Of a stretch of 64,000 nt of DNA, positions 32,282 to 42,130 are shown piece after piece. Source of the stretch: an uncultured Kiritimatiellota bacterium (GTDB lineage: Bacteria; Verrucomicrobiota; Kiritimatiellia; RFP12; UBA1067). The DNA lies in the NCBI GenBank assembly GCA_934654805.1, contig CAKUGW010000001.1:41417-105416 (forward strand), written 5' to 3'. Within the stretch, counting starts at the first letter, position 1. Every line of letters begins with the position of its first letter. The notes beneath the pieces were generated by a model that had not been told where the DNA came from, ran no database searches, and was given only the letters and a program-made list of their open reading frames with translations. The position numbers and the translations under genes were made by a program.

Positions 32282-34896
32282 ATGAAAACGATGAAGAAGA
32301 CTGCAAAACATGAGGTTATCGGGGGCTCCTTTGTTCAATCCTGCCTTGCCTTGGCCGTGGCTGTGGGGTTGGCGCCGCTTGTGCGGGGTGACGTGCATCG
32401 ACTGACGTACACGGGCGAGGACAGCGGCGATTGGACGGCGGAGAACGTCTGGAAGGACGGGTCAGGGAACTCCGTCAGATGGTCGGACGGGGCGATTGCC
32501 GTGATCGACGACAAGAGCGTGGCGATTCCTTCGGACGTGAACGCCTACGGAATCGAATACACGAAAGTGACAGTCGCGCGTTACCTGACGGGTGCGGGCA
32601 GGCTGACGCTGGGCGCGGGCGGCCTCGTCGTGAAGGAATCGGGCAACGACCAGATCAACATCAGAAACACCGGCGGCGTCCACCTCGCGGCGAATCAGAC
32701 GTGGTCGCGGCCGGACAACAAGTCGTTCTGCCTCGACGAGATGCATCCGCTGACGGCGGCATCCGGCGTGACCTGGACAATCGACGGCGGGACGCTGCTG
32801 CGCGTCAACAGCCAGGGTTCGCTTGGGTCGGATGTCACGGTCGTTTTCCGTGGCAACGCCCAGCTGTCGCCATCGGAGGGCAACCCGGGTCTGGGAACGC
32901 CGAAGCTGGTTTTCGAGGGGGCCGGCGTGACATCGACATTCGGCGCTCAGTGGTGCAGCTCGGTCTTTGGCGGAACGTACGCGAGCAGCCTCACCCTGCG
33001 TTCAGGTGCCTCGCTGGCGTTCAATGCGTCCAAATCTGCCGTTTCGAGGTCCCCGAACTGGCGGTGGACGGCGACGCGGCGGATTCGCGGTTCACGGGCG
33101 GGCTCGTCCGGCTGGCGTCCGGCGAGACGGTCTTTGACGTGACGGACGGCCACGCCCTGACGCTCGGCGCGATCCTCACGAACGCGACGGCGACCGTCGT
33201 GAAGCGCGGCGCGGGCACGTTGACGCTCCTCCACCCCGAAGAACCCATTGATTTCACGGTCTCGGATGGAACGCTGAAGTTCGCCTTTACGGGCTACCGG
33301 CATTACCGCTTCAAGATTGACAAGGCGTACGGTTTGGAAGCGAAGGGTGCGCAGATCTCCGAGTTCAAGCTGCTGAACGGCGAAACGGCGATTGCCGGCG
33401 GGAAGGCGTCGTATGCGGACGGCACGAAGGTGACGTGGGATCCGGGCAAGGACTGCTCGCCCCGGGAGGATCCGACAATGGCGGTGGACGGCAATCTCGA
33501 AACGAAGTGGCTGGACTGGCGGGCGGGGACTTCGCGTATCGCCAGCGAGGGTGACAAGGTTTGGGTTCAGCTGAGCTATGATACGCCGGTCTTCGCGACG
33601 AGCTACGCATGGGCGACGGCGAACGATGCCGCGCCTTCGACGGGAAAAGGCTGCTACGACCCGGCGGCATGGCGTCTGCTGGCGAGCGACGATGGCGAGA
33701 AGTGGGTCGAACTCGACAAGCGAGAAAACATGGGCCCCTACGAGACCCGCAACGCGTGGGTCGTCGGTACATTCCCCGTAACCTATCCGGCCGGGCGCGG
33801 CGCGAACGCCAAGCTGGGGCGCATCGTCGTCGAGGAGGGCGGTACGCTCGACCTGCGGGGCTTCACTGCGTCGTCGGCGGTCAACGGCATTATCGAGAAC
33901 AGGGGCGGAACAATTCTGACGGATGCGGGGGCGCGTACAGGGAACGCGGTCATGGTTCTCGGCGGAACGCTTTCGCGTGGCCCTGCCACGTTCGGCGGCA
34001 AGTTCTTCCGTGTGACGGTCACGGGGAACGGCGGTGCGGAGAAGATCTCCATCGCCGAGTTCTCGCTGTATGCGGCGGACGGCACGCGCGTCAATCAGGG
34101 GACGTTCACGAAGGTTGATTCGCCCGATTCGCTCGCGGTCAACCAGGTCGCTTTGGCGACGTCCGGCTCTGTCTCCAACTGGGAGAACATCGACAAGGTG
34201 TTCGACGGCGACGCCGGGACAAAACTGCACGTGACCGGTCTGACGCCATCGGCGGAGTCGTCGGTCGCGTTCACCTTCCGCTTGCCCGAGTCCGCCGCGC
34301 GCGTGGCCGGGTACACGTTCACCGCGGCCGCCGATTCGGAGGACGGCGATTCGGGAGGAGGCGCCTTCTACAGGCGCAACCCGACGGCGTGGAAGATCGA
34401 AGGCAGCTTCGACGGCGAAACGTGGCAGGTGCTGGACGAACAGACGGACGTGTCCGCGCCGAAGACGAACAAAACGGAGTACAATAACGGCGTGCCGTAT
34501 GCCGTGATGGCGTGGGGCGACCCTGCCGAGGGCGAGGAACGCCCGTTCGGCGAAGACGCCGTGGTGTCGGTTGCGCCCGATGCGACGCTCGATCTGCGCT
34601 CGGAGAAGATGGTGCTTGGACATCTATCGGTCGATTGCACGACGGGGGCGGGGACGATCACGCGCTTCACGCCGGCCGAAAGCGGTTCGATTGACGTCCG
34701 TCATTCGGACGTGGAGAAGCTCCGGGCCGGGTTCGCGCTGCCGCTGACGGTCGAGACGGTGAACCGTGCCGCGCGCCTGAAGAAGTGGACTGTGCTGGTC
34801 GATGGTGTGGCGGACGAGCGTTTGCGCGTGGTTTACCGCAAGGAGGACGGCTTGCGAATCGAGACGCGCGGCGGCTTCCTGCTGCTGTTCCGCTGA
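32282..34896 (+). pseudogene. Large exported beta-helix and discoidin-domain surface protein, frameshifted
   Basis: One gene in two frames. The first part (signal region VQSCLALAVAVGLAPLVRG, then DSGDWTAENVWKDG and ladder-like beta repeats as in autotransporter-associated strands) runs in frame to about 33040. The rest continues one frame over from FEVPELAVDGDAADSRF to 34896. It includes two F5/8-type-C-like segments (YRFKIDKAYGLEAKGAQISE; FRVTVTGNGGAEKISIAEFS) and ends TRGGFLLLFR. Restoring one T in the TTT run at 33042-33044 would rejoin the frames (about 871 residues). It is probably a secreted carbohydrate-binding or adhesive protein. Whether the lesion is biological or an assembly error is unknown. 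Confidence 0.75.
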
Positions 34897-34922
34897 CGCG
34901 AAGGGAGGGGAGTAGGCTCAAG

Positions 34923-37433
34923 ATGACAATGAGACTGCTGGCTTGCGCAATCGTCGCGGGCCTTGCCCTGAACGGGCGCGCCCAGACGCGCTTCACGGTT
35001 TCGTCCGATCACCCCGACCGCCGCTACGGCGTCGGGGAGACTGTGACCTACACGGTGACGGCGACGGACGAGAAGGGCGCGCCGCTCTCGTCCGGCACGG
35101 TCGCCTGGTCGCTCGACAACTTCGGGACGGACGTCATCTCGCCGCGCACCGAGGTCGATTTCGCGGCGGGGAATCCGTTCCGCGTGACGGGCCGCCTGCC
35201 GTATCCGGGCTTTTTGCGGCTCTGCCTGAAGGCGGCGGACGGCTCGTCGCGCGTCTGGAGCGTGGCGGTCGCGCCGGAGCGGGTGCGGGCGTCCTCGCCG
35301 CGCCCCGCCGACTTCGACGCCTTCTGGGACGGCGCGATCGCCAAGCTCGCGCGCGAGGTGCCGCTCGATCCGCGCGTGGAGCGCGTCGCGGAAAAGAGCA
35401 AAGGCGCGTTCGACTACTACAATGTCAGCTTCGCGACGTTCGGCGGGCGCGTCTACGGCTTCCTGACCATCCCGAAGGACAAGTCGCGCACGTATCCCGT
35501 CCTGATGACCGTGCCGGGCGCGGGACCGTATCACAACGGGTCATGGTACGGCACGGGCGACCGGATCTCGCTGATGATGAACGTGCTGCCGTTCAAGCCG
35601 GACAAGGACAACGCGAGGTTCAAGGCCGCCTATCAGAAATGGGAAGACGGGCTGAAGAAGAAATACGGGACGAAAGGTCAGTACGGTACGGCGGGCATCG
35701 CCGCGTCGCGTGAGGACTACGTTTTCTATTCCGCCATCCTCGACATCAGCCGGGCGGTCGACTGGCTCGCGGCGCGTCCCGAGGTCGATCGGGGGCGCAT
35801 CGCCTACTGCGGCGGCAGCCAGGGCGGCGCGTTCGGCTACTTCCTCCTGGGGCTGAACAGGAATTTCACGCGCGGCGCGATGTACATTCCGGCGATGGCC
35901 GACCATCTCGCCGACCGGCAGAAGCGTCAGGCGACCTGGCCGAATCTCATCCGCAGCCAGCCGGCTTCCGGGCGCGCGGCAGCCGAGAAGAACGCCCCCT
36001 ATTTTGACATTGCGCATTTCGCGCCGCGCATCCGCGTGCCCGTGCGTTCGGCCGTCGGGCTGAGCGACACGACCTGTCCGCCCGCCGGGGGCTGGAGCGC
36101 CTACAACGCGCTCGGATCGAACGACAAGGCGATGACGTCCGTGCCCGGCATGACGCACAAGGCCGACACGGCGCTCGAACGTGACCTGTTCGCGTGGGCC
36201 TGCGGCACGAAGCCGGCGTTTGCCGCGCCGCCGCGCACGCCGGACTCGAACGCGGCTCGCGTCTTCGAGAGGCTGAAGGCCGTCGGCGCGTCGCCGAACT
36301 ACTACTGGGCGTGGACGTATCCGTGGCTCGACCACGGCGGCCGGGGCGGCGACAGGCGCCTCGTGCAGGAGAAGGACGGACGCTTCCTGCCGAAACCGCT
36401 CAAGGACGTCAAGCTGACCTGCGACTACGTGAGCCGCTATTCGGACGGACGCCGCGCGCTCGTCAACTACGCGGACCTCGCGAGCGTCGTCGGCACGTGG
36501 CATTCGCCGCAGTACTACGCCGTCAACCGGGCGGGACTGACGGCGGCGATCCAGAAGCAGTGGGCCGAGTTCGGCGCGATCATGGTCTTCAACTGGCACA
36601 TGGACCAGCCGTACACGACGAACGGCTTCCCGCAGGCCTCCTACCGCTTCAAGAGCGGCGGCGCGAACCGCAACGTCATCCGGCAGATTCTCGACGGCAC
36701 GGGCGGGCCGTGCGGCACGGGCGCGATCGAGGGCAAGTCCAGCCGCGAACCGGCGGCGAATCCGAGGGCGTGGTTTCTCGCCCAGCTGGCGGACGTCGCG
36801 GACTTCATCAACGGGCTGAACGACCCCGAGACGGGCAGGCCGATTCCCGTCATCCTGCGCTACCCGCACGAGGCGGACGGCAACTGGTTCTGGTGGGGCG
36901 AGGGCTGGTGCACGGCGGAGGAGTTCCGGGCGTTCTGCCATTTCGAGGCGGACTATTTGCGCAGGGCGTGCGGGCCTGACCGCATCCTCTTCGCCTACAC
37001 GCCCGACCGTCAGTGGAAAGGGTTCGGCAAGGAGGGCGACGCGGCGAACACGTTCCTCGCGCGCTATCCGGGCGACGCCTACACGGACGTCATCGGCATT
37101 GATGACTATGGTATCGGCAACGGCAAGACGGTCGAACAGGCGGAGAAGAGCTTGGCGCGAAGCATCGGCCGCCTGCGGCAGATGAGCGCGTTTGCGGCGG
37201 AGCGCGATCTTGTGGTCTGCATTTCCGAGAGCGGCGGACGCGGCAAGCGCGACGACTTCTGGCAGTACCTCCACCGCGCCGCGACGGCGGAAGGCGTCGC
37301 CTGCGCGTTCGTGGACGCCTGGAGCTGGATCTACGGCATGAAGCCGGAGACGGCCGCCTCGGAGGCGGACGAGCGCGCGTTCGCCCGCCGCCCCGAAGTG
37401 CTGATGGAAGGTTCGGACGCGGGCTTCCGGTAG
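34923..37433 (+). CDS. Exported fusion of CE7 acetyl (xylan) esterase and GH26 mannanase-like glycosidase
   Basis: About 836 residues with a signal peptide (LLACAIVAGLALNGRAQ). Residues about 20-430 are an AXE1/CE7-type alpha/beta hydrolase: nucleophile GGSQGG (Ser299), acid region LSDTTCPP and His412 in GMTHKAD. Residues about 450-830 are a GH26 barrel: MVFNWHMDQP, acid/base Glu650 in RYPHEADGNWFWWGEG and nucleophile Glu769 in VCISESGG. The fusion would deacetylate and cleave a beta-mannan-type or similar polysaccharide. Start 34923 or 34929 follows AGGGGAG. It lies 26 bp after the surface protein gene, so they probably share a transcript. Confidence 0.85.
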   Translation: MTMRLLACAIVAGLALNGRAQTRFTVSSDHPDRRYGVGETVTYTVTATDEKGAPLSSGTVAWSLDNFGTDVISPRTEVDFAAGNPFRVTGRLPYPGFLRLCLKAADGSSRVWSVAVAPERVRASSPRPADFDAFWDGAIAKLAREVPLDPRVERVAEKSKGAFDYYNVSFATFGGRVYGFLTIPKDKSRTYPVLMTVPGAGPYHNGSWYGTGDRISLMMNVLPFKPDKDNARFKAAYQKWEDGLKKKYGTKGQYGTAGIAASREDYVFYSAILDISRAVDWLAARPEVDRGRIAYCGGSQGGAFGYFLLGLNRNFTRGAMYIPAMADHLADRQKRQATWPNLIRSQPASGRAAAEKNAPYFDIAHFAPRIRVPVRSAVGLSDTTCPPAGGWSAYNALGSNDKAMTSVPGMTHKADTALERDLFAWACGTKPAFAAPPRTPDSNAARVFERLKAVGASPNYYWAWTYPWLDHGGRGGDRRLVQEKDGRFLPKPLKDVKLTCDYVSRYSDGRRALVNYADLASVVGTWHSPQYYAVNRAGLTAAIQKQWAEFGAIMVFNWHMDQPYTTNGFPQASYRFKSGGANRNVIRQILDGTGGPCGTGAIEGKSSREPAANPRAWFLAQLADVADFINGLNDPETGRPIPVILRYPHEADGNWFWWGEGWCTAEEFRAFCHFEADYLRRACGPDRILFAYTPDRQWKGFGKEGDAANTFLARYPGDAYTDVIGIDDYGIGNGKTVEQAEKSLARSIGRLRQMSAFAAERDLVVCISESGGRGKRDDFWQYLHRAATAEGVACAFVDAWSWIYGMKPETAASEADERAFARRPEVLMEGSDAGFR

Positions 37434-37438
37434 GCTTT

Positions 37439-37457
37439 CGAGGGGACAGGCCCCTCG
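37439..37457. repeat. CGAGGGG-ACAGG-CCCCTCG hairpin (REP-like or terminator)
   Basis: A perfect 7-bp stem right after the CE7-GH26 gene. It carries the GGGGACAGGCCCC core seen elsewhere. It could end the transcript but has no T-run. Confidence 0.55.
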
Positions 37458-37590
37458 ACCGACCCGATTGTTCTGAGGAGCGTGGCAATGCAGAACCGCC
37501 CCTTGGACTGGCCTGTCCGGGCGTCTTGCGACATATTGCCATTTTCATCATCGAAGCGGACGCCGCTTCGGCCAGACTGACGCCGCCGCT

Positions 37591-37601
37591 TATGGTATAA
37601 T
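37591..37601 (+). promoter_or_regulatory. Extended -10 promoter of the RnfG-like gene (leaderless)
   Basis: TATGG-TATAAT with the hexamer at 37596-37601. Only 6 bp separate it from ATG 37608, so the mRNA should be leaderless. Confidence 0.7.
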
Positions 37602-37607
37602 GCGCAC

Positions 37608-38120
37608 ATGAAAAAGATGTTCAGCCTTGTCCTGTCCCTTACGCTCATCTCCGGCATCTGCGCCGGGGTGCTCGCGTACGTGAACGCGCTGACGGCCGGG
37701 CCGATCGCGGCGACGGCCAAGGCGAACGAGCAGAAGGCCGTCAAGGCCGTGCTGCCGCCCGAGGCGGCGACCGTCGAGGCGGCGGGCGAGGCCTTCGTCG
37801 GCAGGGACGCGGCCGGGCGGGTCGTCGGCTATGCCGCGAAGGGCGCGGACGCGGGCGGCTACGGCGGCGACATCGTGCTGATGGTCGGCTTCCGCGCGGA
37901 CAGGAAGACGCTCGTCTGCTACAGGACGCTCGTCGCGGCCGAGACGCCGGGCCTCGGCATGAAGCTCAACGCGCCCGAGTTCGCGGACCAGTTCCGCGGC
38001 AAGGACGCGACGACGCTGAAGCTCAGGAAGAAGGGCGGCGAGATCGAGGCGATCACCTCCGCGACCATCACGTCAAAGGCCGTCTGCCGCGCGATCGCCG
38101 CCGCGCAGAAGAAACTGTGA
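37608..38120 (+). CDS. FMN-binding protein, RnfG/NqrC-like
   Basis: The 170-residue protein has one N-terminal membrane segment (MFSLVLSLTLISGICAGVLA) and a periplasmic FMN-binding domain with GYGGDIVLMVGF, AAETPGLGMKL and ITSATITSKAV, the last matching the S/T-A-T-x-T-S site where FMN is covalently attached to Thr in RnfG and NqrC. Rnf/Nqr complexes couple electron flow to ion pumping, but no other rnf or nqr gene is adjacent, so this may be a lone flavoprotein. Predicted leaderless. Its stop overlaps the next start as GTGA. Confidence 0.82.
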   Translation: MKKMFSLVLSLTLISGICAGVLAYVNALTAGPIAATAKANEQKAVKAVLPPEAATVEAAGEAFVGRDAAGRVVGYAAKGADAGGYGGDIVLMVGFRADRKTLVCYRTLVAAETPGLGMKLNAPEFADQFRGKDATTLKLRKKGGEIEAITSATITSKAVCRAIAAAQKKL

Positions 38121-39010
38121 AGTCACGTCTCTCGATTGGACTGGAGTACGCCGCGCTCCGCGCCACCTGCGCGCTCGTGAACGCGATTCCCTATCCGCTC
38201 GCGCTGGCGGCGGCGCGCGCGCTCGGCTGGACGGCCTTTCGCGTCTTCGGGTTCAAGCGCGCGCGGACGCTCGCGCGCATCCGCAGCGTCTTTCCCGCGA
38301 TGGGCGAGAGGGAGGCGACGGCGGTCGCCGTCCGCTCGCTTCAGAACGTCCTCCAGACCGGCGTCGAGATGATGCGCGCGCCGCGTCTCGACCGGGCGTG
38401 GATGGATCGCCATGTCGTCGAGGGCGCGCACTACAAGGAAAAGCTGCAGGCGTACGTCGACGAGGGCAGGGGCGTCGTCATCATGGTGCCGCATTCAGGC
38501 AACTGGTACATGGCGGCCTGGTCGATGGCGAAGTACGGGCTGCCGCTCTTCGCGATTGCCGCGCGCCAGCGCAACCCGAAGCTCGACGCCTGGATGAAGC
38601 GCCAGTACGGCGACATCGAGGTGCTGGATCGCGACTGCCGCGAGACGCTCGTGCGGATCAAGGAGAGGCTGTCGGCGGGGCGCGCGTTCGCGATCCTGCC
38701 CGACCTGCGCGTGCGCAAGCCGGACGTCTCGGCCGACTTCCTCGGCGGCAAGGCCAACGTCTCGCACGCCGGGGCGATGTTCGCCGTCCGCAGCAACGCG
38801 CCGATCGTCGTCGCGCAGATGCGCCGCGAGAACGGCCGCCACGTCTTCAACCACATCGCGACGCTGCGGCCCGATCCGGATGCGGCGGACAAGAGGGCCG
38901 AGGCCGCGCGCCTGACGCGCGAGGCGATGCGCCTCCTGGACGCCGCCATACGGGAACGTCCGGGCGACTGGTACTGGTTCAACAAGCGCTGGATCCTCGA
39001 ACCCGTGTGA
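38117..39010 (+). CDS. Lipid A biosynthesis acyltransferase (LpxL/HtrB family)
   Basis: The 297-residue membrane-associated acyltransferase has an N-terminal hydrophobic region and the catalytic block MVPHSGNWYMAAW (about residues 124-136), equivalent to the HxxxxD/E motif of LpxL/LpxM. Further conserved stretches are ARQRNPKLDAWMKR and FLGGKANVSHAGAMFA, with an ending typical of the family (WYWFNKRW). It adds a secondary acyl chain to Kdo2-lipid IVA at the inner membrane. The GTG start at 38117 overlaps the previous stop (GTGA). Its pairing with an RnfG-like gene is unexpected. Acyl-chain position is not predictable. Confidence 0.87.
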   Translation: MKSRLSIGLEYAALRATCALVNAIPYPLALAAARALGWTAFRVFGFKRARTLARIRSVFPAMGEREATAVAVRSLQNVLQTGVEMMRAPRLDRAWMDRHVVEGAHYKEKLQAYVDEGRGVVIMVPHSGNWYMAAWSMAKYGLPLFAIAARQRNPKLDAWMKRQYGDIEVLDRDCRETLVRIKERLSAGRAFAILPDLRVRKPDVSADFLGGKANVSHAGAMFAVRSNAPIVVAQMRRENGRHVFNHIATLRPDPDAADKRAEAARLTREAMRLLDAAIRERPGDWYWFNKRWILEPV

Positions 39011-39046
39011 CCTCGCGGCCGCGACGGATAGCCATTGCCAGGAAAG

Positions 39047-39088
39047 TGGCCAGCCAGTTTGGCTTTTGGGGCGGATTTTCGCTATACT
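39047..39088 (+). promoter_or_regulatory. Operator and extended -10 of the regulator-fucosidase operon
   Basis: The dyad TGGC-CA-GCCA (39047-39056) lies 36 bp upstream of TATACT (39083-39088). The whole block, including the spacing, is repeated at 42131-42172. It is probably bound by the regulator it precedes. Confidence 0.65.
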
Positions 39089-39113
39089 ACGAGCCGTAGC
39101 GGGAGCTGCAGCC

Positions 39114-40274
39114 ATGAAAGCGAACGAGACCAGCCCGATCATCGCGACCCTGAGGAAGGAGATCCTCAGCGGAAAATACCTCTCGTCGGAGAATCCGTTC
39201 CCCAGCGAACGGGGTCTCGCGCGCCGCTTCGGCGTCAAGCGCTCGGTCGTCGTGCAGGCCCTGCAGAACTTGAGCGCGAAGGGCTACCTCGTGCGGAAGC
39301 GCGGCAAGGGCACGTTCCTGACGAAGAGCGCGCAGCGCAGCGGCGGCCCCATCGGCCTCATCGTGCCGGGCGTCGCCTACTCGGACTTCTTCTCCGCTCT
39401 CGTGAGCGGCGTCTCGCGCTGTGCGCAGAAGGCGGAGCGGACGCTGCTCTTCGGCGACGTTTCCGCGAAGGGCGCGACGGCCCGCGTCGATCAGGCGAAG
39501 CGGTTCGCCGAGACGATCGTCCGAGAGGGCGTCTCCGGCGTCATCTATCAGCCGCTGGAGTTCGTGACGGACACGGAGGCGTGCAACCGCGAGATCCTGT
39601 CCGTCTTCGCGGACGCGCAGGTGCCGGTCGTGCTGATCGACTGCGACTTCGTGAAGCCGCCGCGCCGGAGCGACTACGACCTCGTGAGCATCGACAACGA
39701 GTCGGCCGGCGGCCGCCTTGCCGAGCACCTGCTCGCGGCGGGCGCGCGCACGGTTCACTTCCTGATGCACGCCGACCGCTCGGCGAACATGTACCGGCGC
39801 GTCAACGGCGTGATGAACGCGCTGCGGATGAGGGGCGCCGCGTCCGAGGGCGGCGTGATCGATGCGCAGCCCGAAGACGCGGCGGCGATTCGGCGGCACC
39901 TGCGTCGGCACAGGCCGGACGCGATCATCTGCGGCACGGACCTCACGGCGGCGCTCCTCAAGAACACGCTGGATGGGCTGGGGCTGCGCGTGCCGGACGA
40001 CGTCCTTCTGGCGGGATTCGACGACACGAGCACGGCGCGCGTCATGACGCCGCAGCTCACGACGATCCGCCAGCCGTGCGACCTCATCGCCGAGACGGCG
40101 TTCGACCGGCTCCTCCGGCGGCTCGTGAACCCGGCGCTGCCGCCGGCGGAGATCCTGTTGCCGGCGCCGCTCGTCGCGCGCGCCTCGACGCGCCGTCCCG
40201 AGGGCGCGGCGGCCCGGACGCAGTCGCAGAAGAAGTCGAAACCGAAACAGCAGAAGAAGAAAGGGAAGAAATGA
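39114..40274 (+). CDS. GntR-type DNA-binding / LacI-type sensor hybrid regulator (AraR-like)
   Basis: The 386-residue regulator has an N-terminal GntR winged helix (IIATLRKEILSGKY ... PFPSERGLARRFGVKRSVV, residues about 8-75) and a C-terminal LacI/PBP1 sugar-sensing domain (GPIGLIVPGVAYSDFF ... VSIDNESAGGRLAEHLL ... DVLLAGFDDTS). This layout is that of AraR of Bacillus. It ends in a Lys/Gln-rich tail. The stop overlaps the GH29 start (ATGATGA), so it probably controls the fucosidase and itself through the TGGC-GCCA operator. The inducer is inferred to be a sugar, perhaps fucose. Confidence 0.87.
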   Translation: MKANETSPIIATLRKEILSGKYLSSENPFPSERGLARRFGVKRSVVVQALQNLSAKGYLVRKRGKGTFLTKSAQRSGGPIGLIVPGVAYSDFFSALVSGVSRCAQKAERTLLFGDVSAKGATARVDQAKRFAETIVREGVSGVIYQPLEFVTDTEACNREILSVFADAQVPVVLIDCDFVKPPRRSDYDLVSIDNESAGGRLAEHLLAAGARTVHFLMHADRSANMYRRVNGVMNALRMRGAASEGGVIDAQPEDAAAIRRHLRRHRPDAIICGTDLTAALLKNTLDGLGLRVPDDVLLAGFDDTSTARVMTPQLTTIRQPCDLIAETAFDRLLRRLVNPALPPAEILLPAPLVARASTRRPEGAAARTQSQKKSKPKQQKKKGKK

Positions 40275-42001
40275 TGATTGACGTTCCTCTTGCCGTCTTG
40301 TCCGTTGGCGTGCTGGCGCAGGTGACGCTGGCCGACACGACGCTCGCGCCGGCGGACAACGCCGCGTTCACGGACGAGTTCAAGGGGCGGTCGGCGGTCG
40401 CGGGGGGCGTGCCGACCGCGCCTGCGAAGTATCGCCGTCCGCCGGGCTGGAAGCCGACGCCGCCGTTCCCGAAGACGCTGCCGGAGATCGCCCGCGACCA
40501 TTCGGAGGAGACGATCGCGCGCGCCCGGGCGCAAATGGCGAAGGTGGATGCCGTCAACCGAGCCGGGAAATACGCCGCGACCGGCGCCGGCATGGACCGT
40601 CACGCCTGCCCCGAATGGTTCATCGACGCGAAGCTCGGCATGTTCGTCGACTGGGGGCCGTGGTCGATCGCGGCCTATTCGCCGTATGTGAAGGGGGCTC
40701 GGCTCTATCCGGACTGGTACGAGTACAAGTGCCGCCCCGAATACGCGGCGGCCGACAGCGCGGCGGCGTATCACCGCAAGAACTGGGGCGCGGACTTCAA
40801 GCCAGACCATTTCATCGGCCTCTTCCGAGGCGAGCGGTTCGACGCGGCGAAGATGATGAGGGTCTTCCGCCGGTGCGGCGCGAAATACGTCGTGCCGTTC
40901 CTCAAGCACCATTCGGGCTTCTGCCTCTGGGACGATCCGTTCACGTTCCGCAATTCGGCGGACGGCCCGGCGAAGCGCGACTTCGCGCGGGAGATGGCGG
41001 ACGCGGCGAGGGCCGAGGGGCTGAAGTTCGGCGTCTACAACTCGCAGGCGGACGAATGGGAGTATCCGATCCTTCAGGACGACGGCTCGATCCGGATGAA
41101 GGTCTGGGGCGGCAAGGTCGCAGACTACACGCCGGGGATGGAGGGCAGGGCGTCCGGCAAGATCGCCGTCCGGGATTTCGTCCGCGAGTACATCGTGCCG
41201 CAGATGACGGCGTTCATCGACAGGTACGACCCTGACATCCTCTGGTACGACGCGGACTGGGCGACGCGCGCGACGGAGAACGGGTCCTACGACATCACCG
41301 CCTACTTCTACAACAAGGCGGAAGGACGCAAGGAAGTCTGCTGCAACGACCGCTACGGGCGGCTCGACCCGTCCGAGGAGGCGGCCTTCGCGCGCAAGGG
41401 CATCCGGCTCATCGGCTGCCGGACGGTGCGCGGCGACTTCTTCACGGACGAGTGGGGCGACACCGCGGAGAACATCGACCCGAAGACGTGGCATCCGTGG
41501 GAATCGTGCTCCGGCATCTCGAAGGCCTACGGCAACCACTGGATGGAGGAGCTCGATCCGTCGATGGTGATGACGGACGGGGAGTTCATCTGCCATTTCA
41601 CGTCCATCGTCGCGCGAGGCGGGAACCTGCTCCTGCTCGTCAATCTTGACGCGCAAGGCGCGATCCCGGAGGTGCAGGAGGCGCGGCTTCTCTCGATCGG
41701 ACACTGGCTGGAACGGAACGGCGAGGCGATCTACGCGACGCGCATCGTCGCGCCGTTCTCGACGCCGTCTGTCGATTACACGCGGGCGAAGGACGGCAAG
41801 GCGATCTACGCCATCGTGAAGGCGCCGTCGGCGGAGGTCGCGCTCGACTGCGAAATCCCGTCGGGCGCGCGCGTCACGGCCCTCGGCGAGACGGAGGCCT
41901 TGCCTGCCCGCCGCGACGGGACGAAGATGGTCGTTCGCCTCCCGCCGCGCCTCGCGAACGCGACGTTGCCGTTCGTGCTGAAGATTGCGGTGTCGAGGTG
42001 A
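40271..42001 (+). CDS. Exported alpha-L-fucosidase-like glycoside hydrolase (GH29)
   Basis: The 576-residue protein has a signal region (MMIDVPLAVLSVGVLAQVTLA). The GH29 barrel shows CPEWFIDAKLGMFVDWGPW, GAKYVVPFLKHHSGFCLWD, FGVYNSQADEWEYP and the nucleophile region DILWYDADW (Asp327). GH29 enzymes release alpha-L-fucose from host or plant glycans by a retaining mechanism. The C-terminal beta-sandwich runs from about residue 490. It overlaps the regulator stop, so the two form an operon under one promoter. Variant residues around the nucleophile (YDADW instead of FDG) leave exact specificity open. Confidence 0.87.
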   Translation: MMIDVPLAVLSVGVLAQVTLADTTLAPADNAAFTDEFKGRSAVAGGVPTAPAKYRRPPGWKPTPPFPKTLPEIARDHSEETIARARAQMAKVDAVNRAGKYAATGAGMDRHACPEWFIDAKLGMFVDWGPWSIAAYSPYVKGARLYPDWYEYKCRPEYAAADSAAAYHRKNWGADFKPDHFIGLFRGERFDAAKMMRVFRRCGAKYVVPFLKHHSGFCLWDDPFTFRNSADGPAKRDFAREMADAARAEGLKFGVYNSQADEWEYPILQDDGSIRMKVWGGKVADYTPGMEGRASGKIAVRDFVREYIVPQMTAFIDRYDPDILWYDADWATRATENGSYDITAYFYNKAEGRKEVCCNDRYGRLDPSEEAAFARKGIRLIGCRTVRGDFFTDEWGDTAENIDPKTWHPWESCSGISKAYGNHWMEELDPSMVMTDGEFICHFTSIVARGGNLLLLVNLDAQGAIPEVQEARLLSIGHWLERNGEAIYATRIVAPFSTPSVDYTRAKDGKAIYAIVKAPSAEVALDCEIPSGARVTALGETEALPARRDGTKMVVRLPPRLANATLPFVLKIAVSR

Positions 42002-42130
42002 ACGGCGGCTGATGAGGGTCAGACGTGAATGATGCGGCTCGAGTGATGCTGTCTCACATTGAAATGAGAACGTGATGCGGAAAAAGACTTGCTGGCCTAT
42101 GATGTTTGTCTTGAGCGAGGATGCAGAAAG

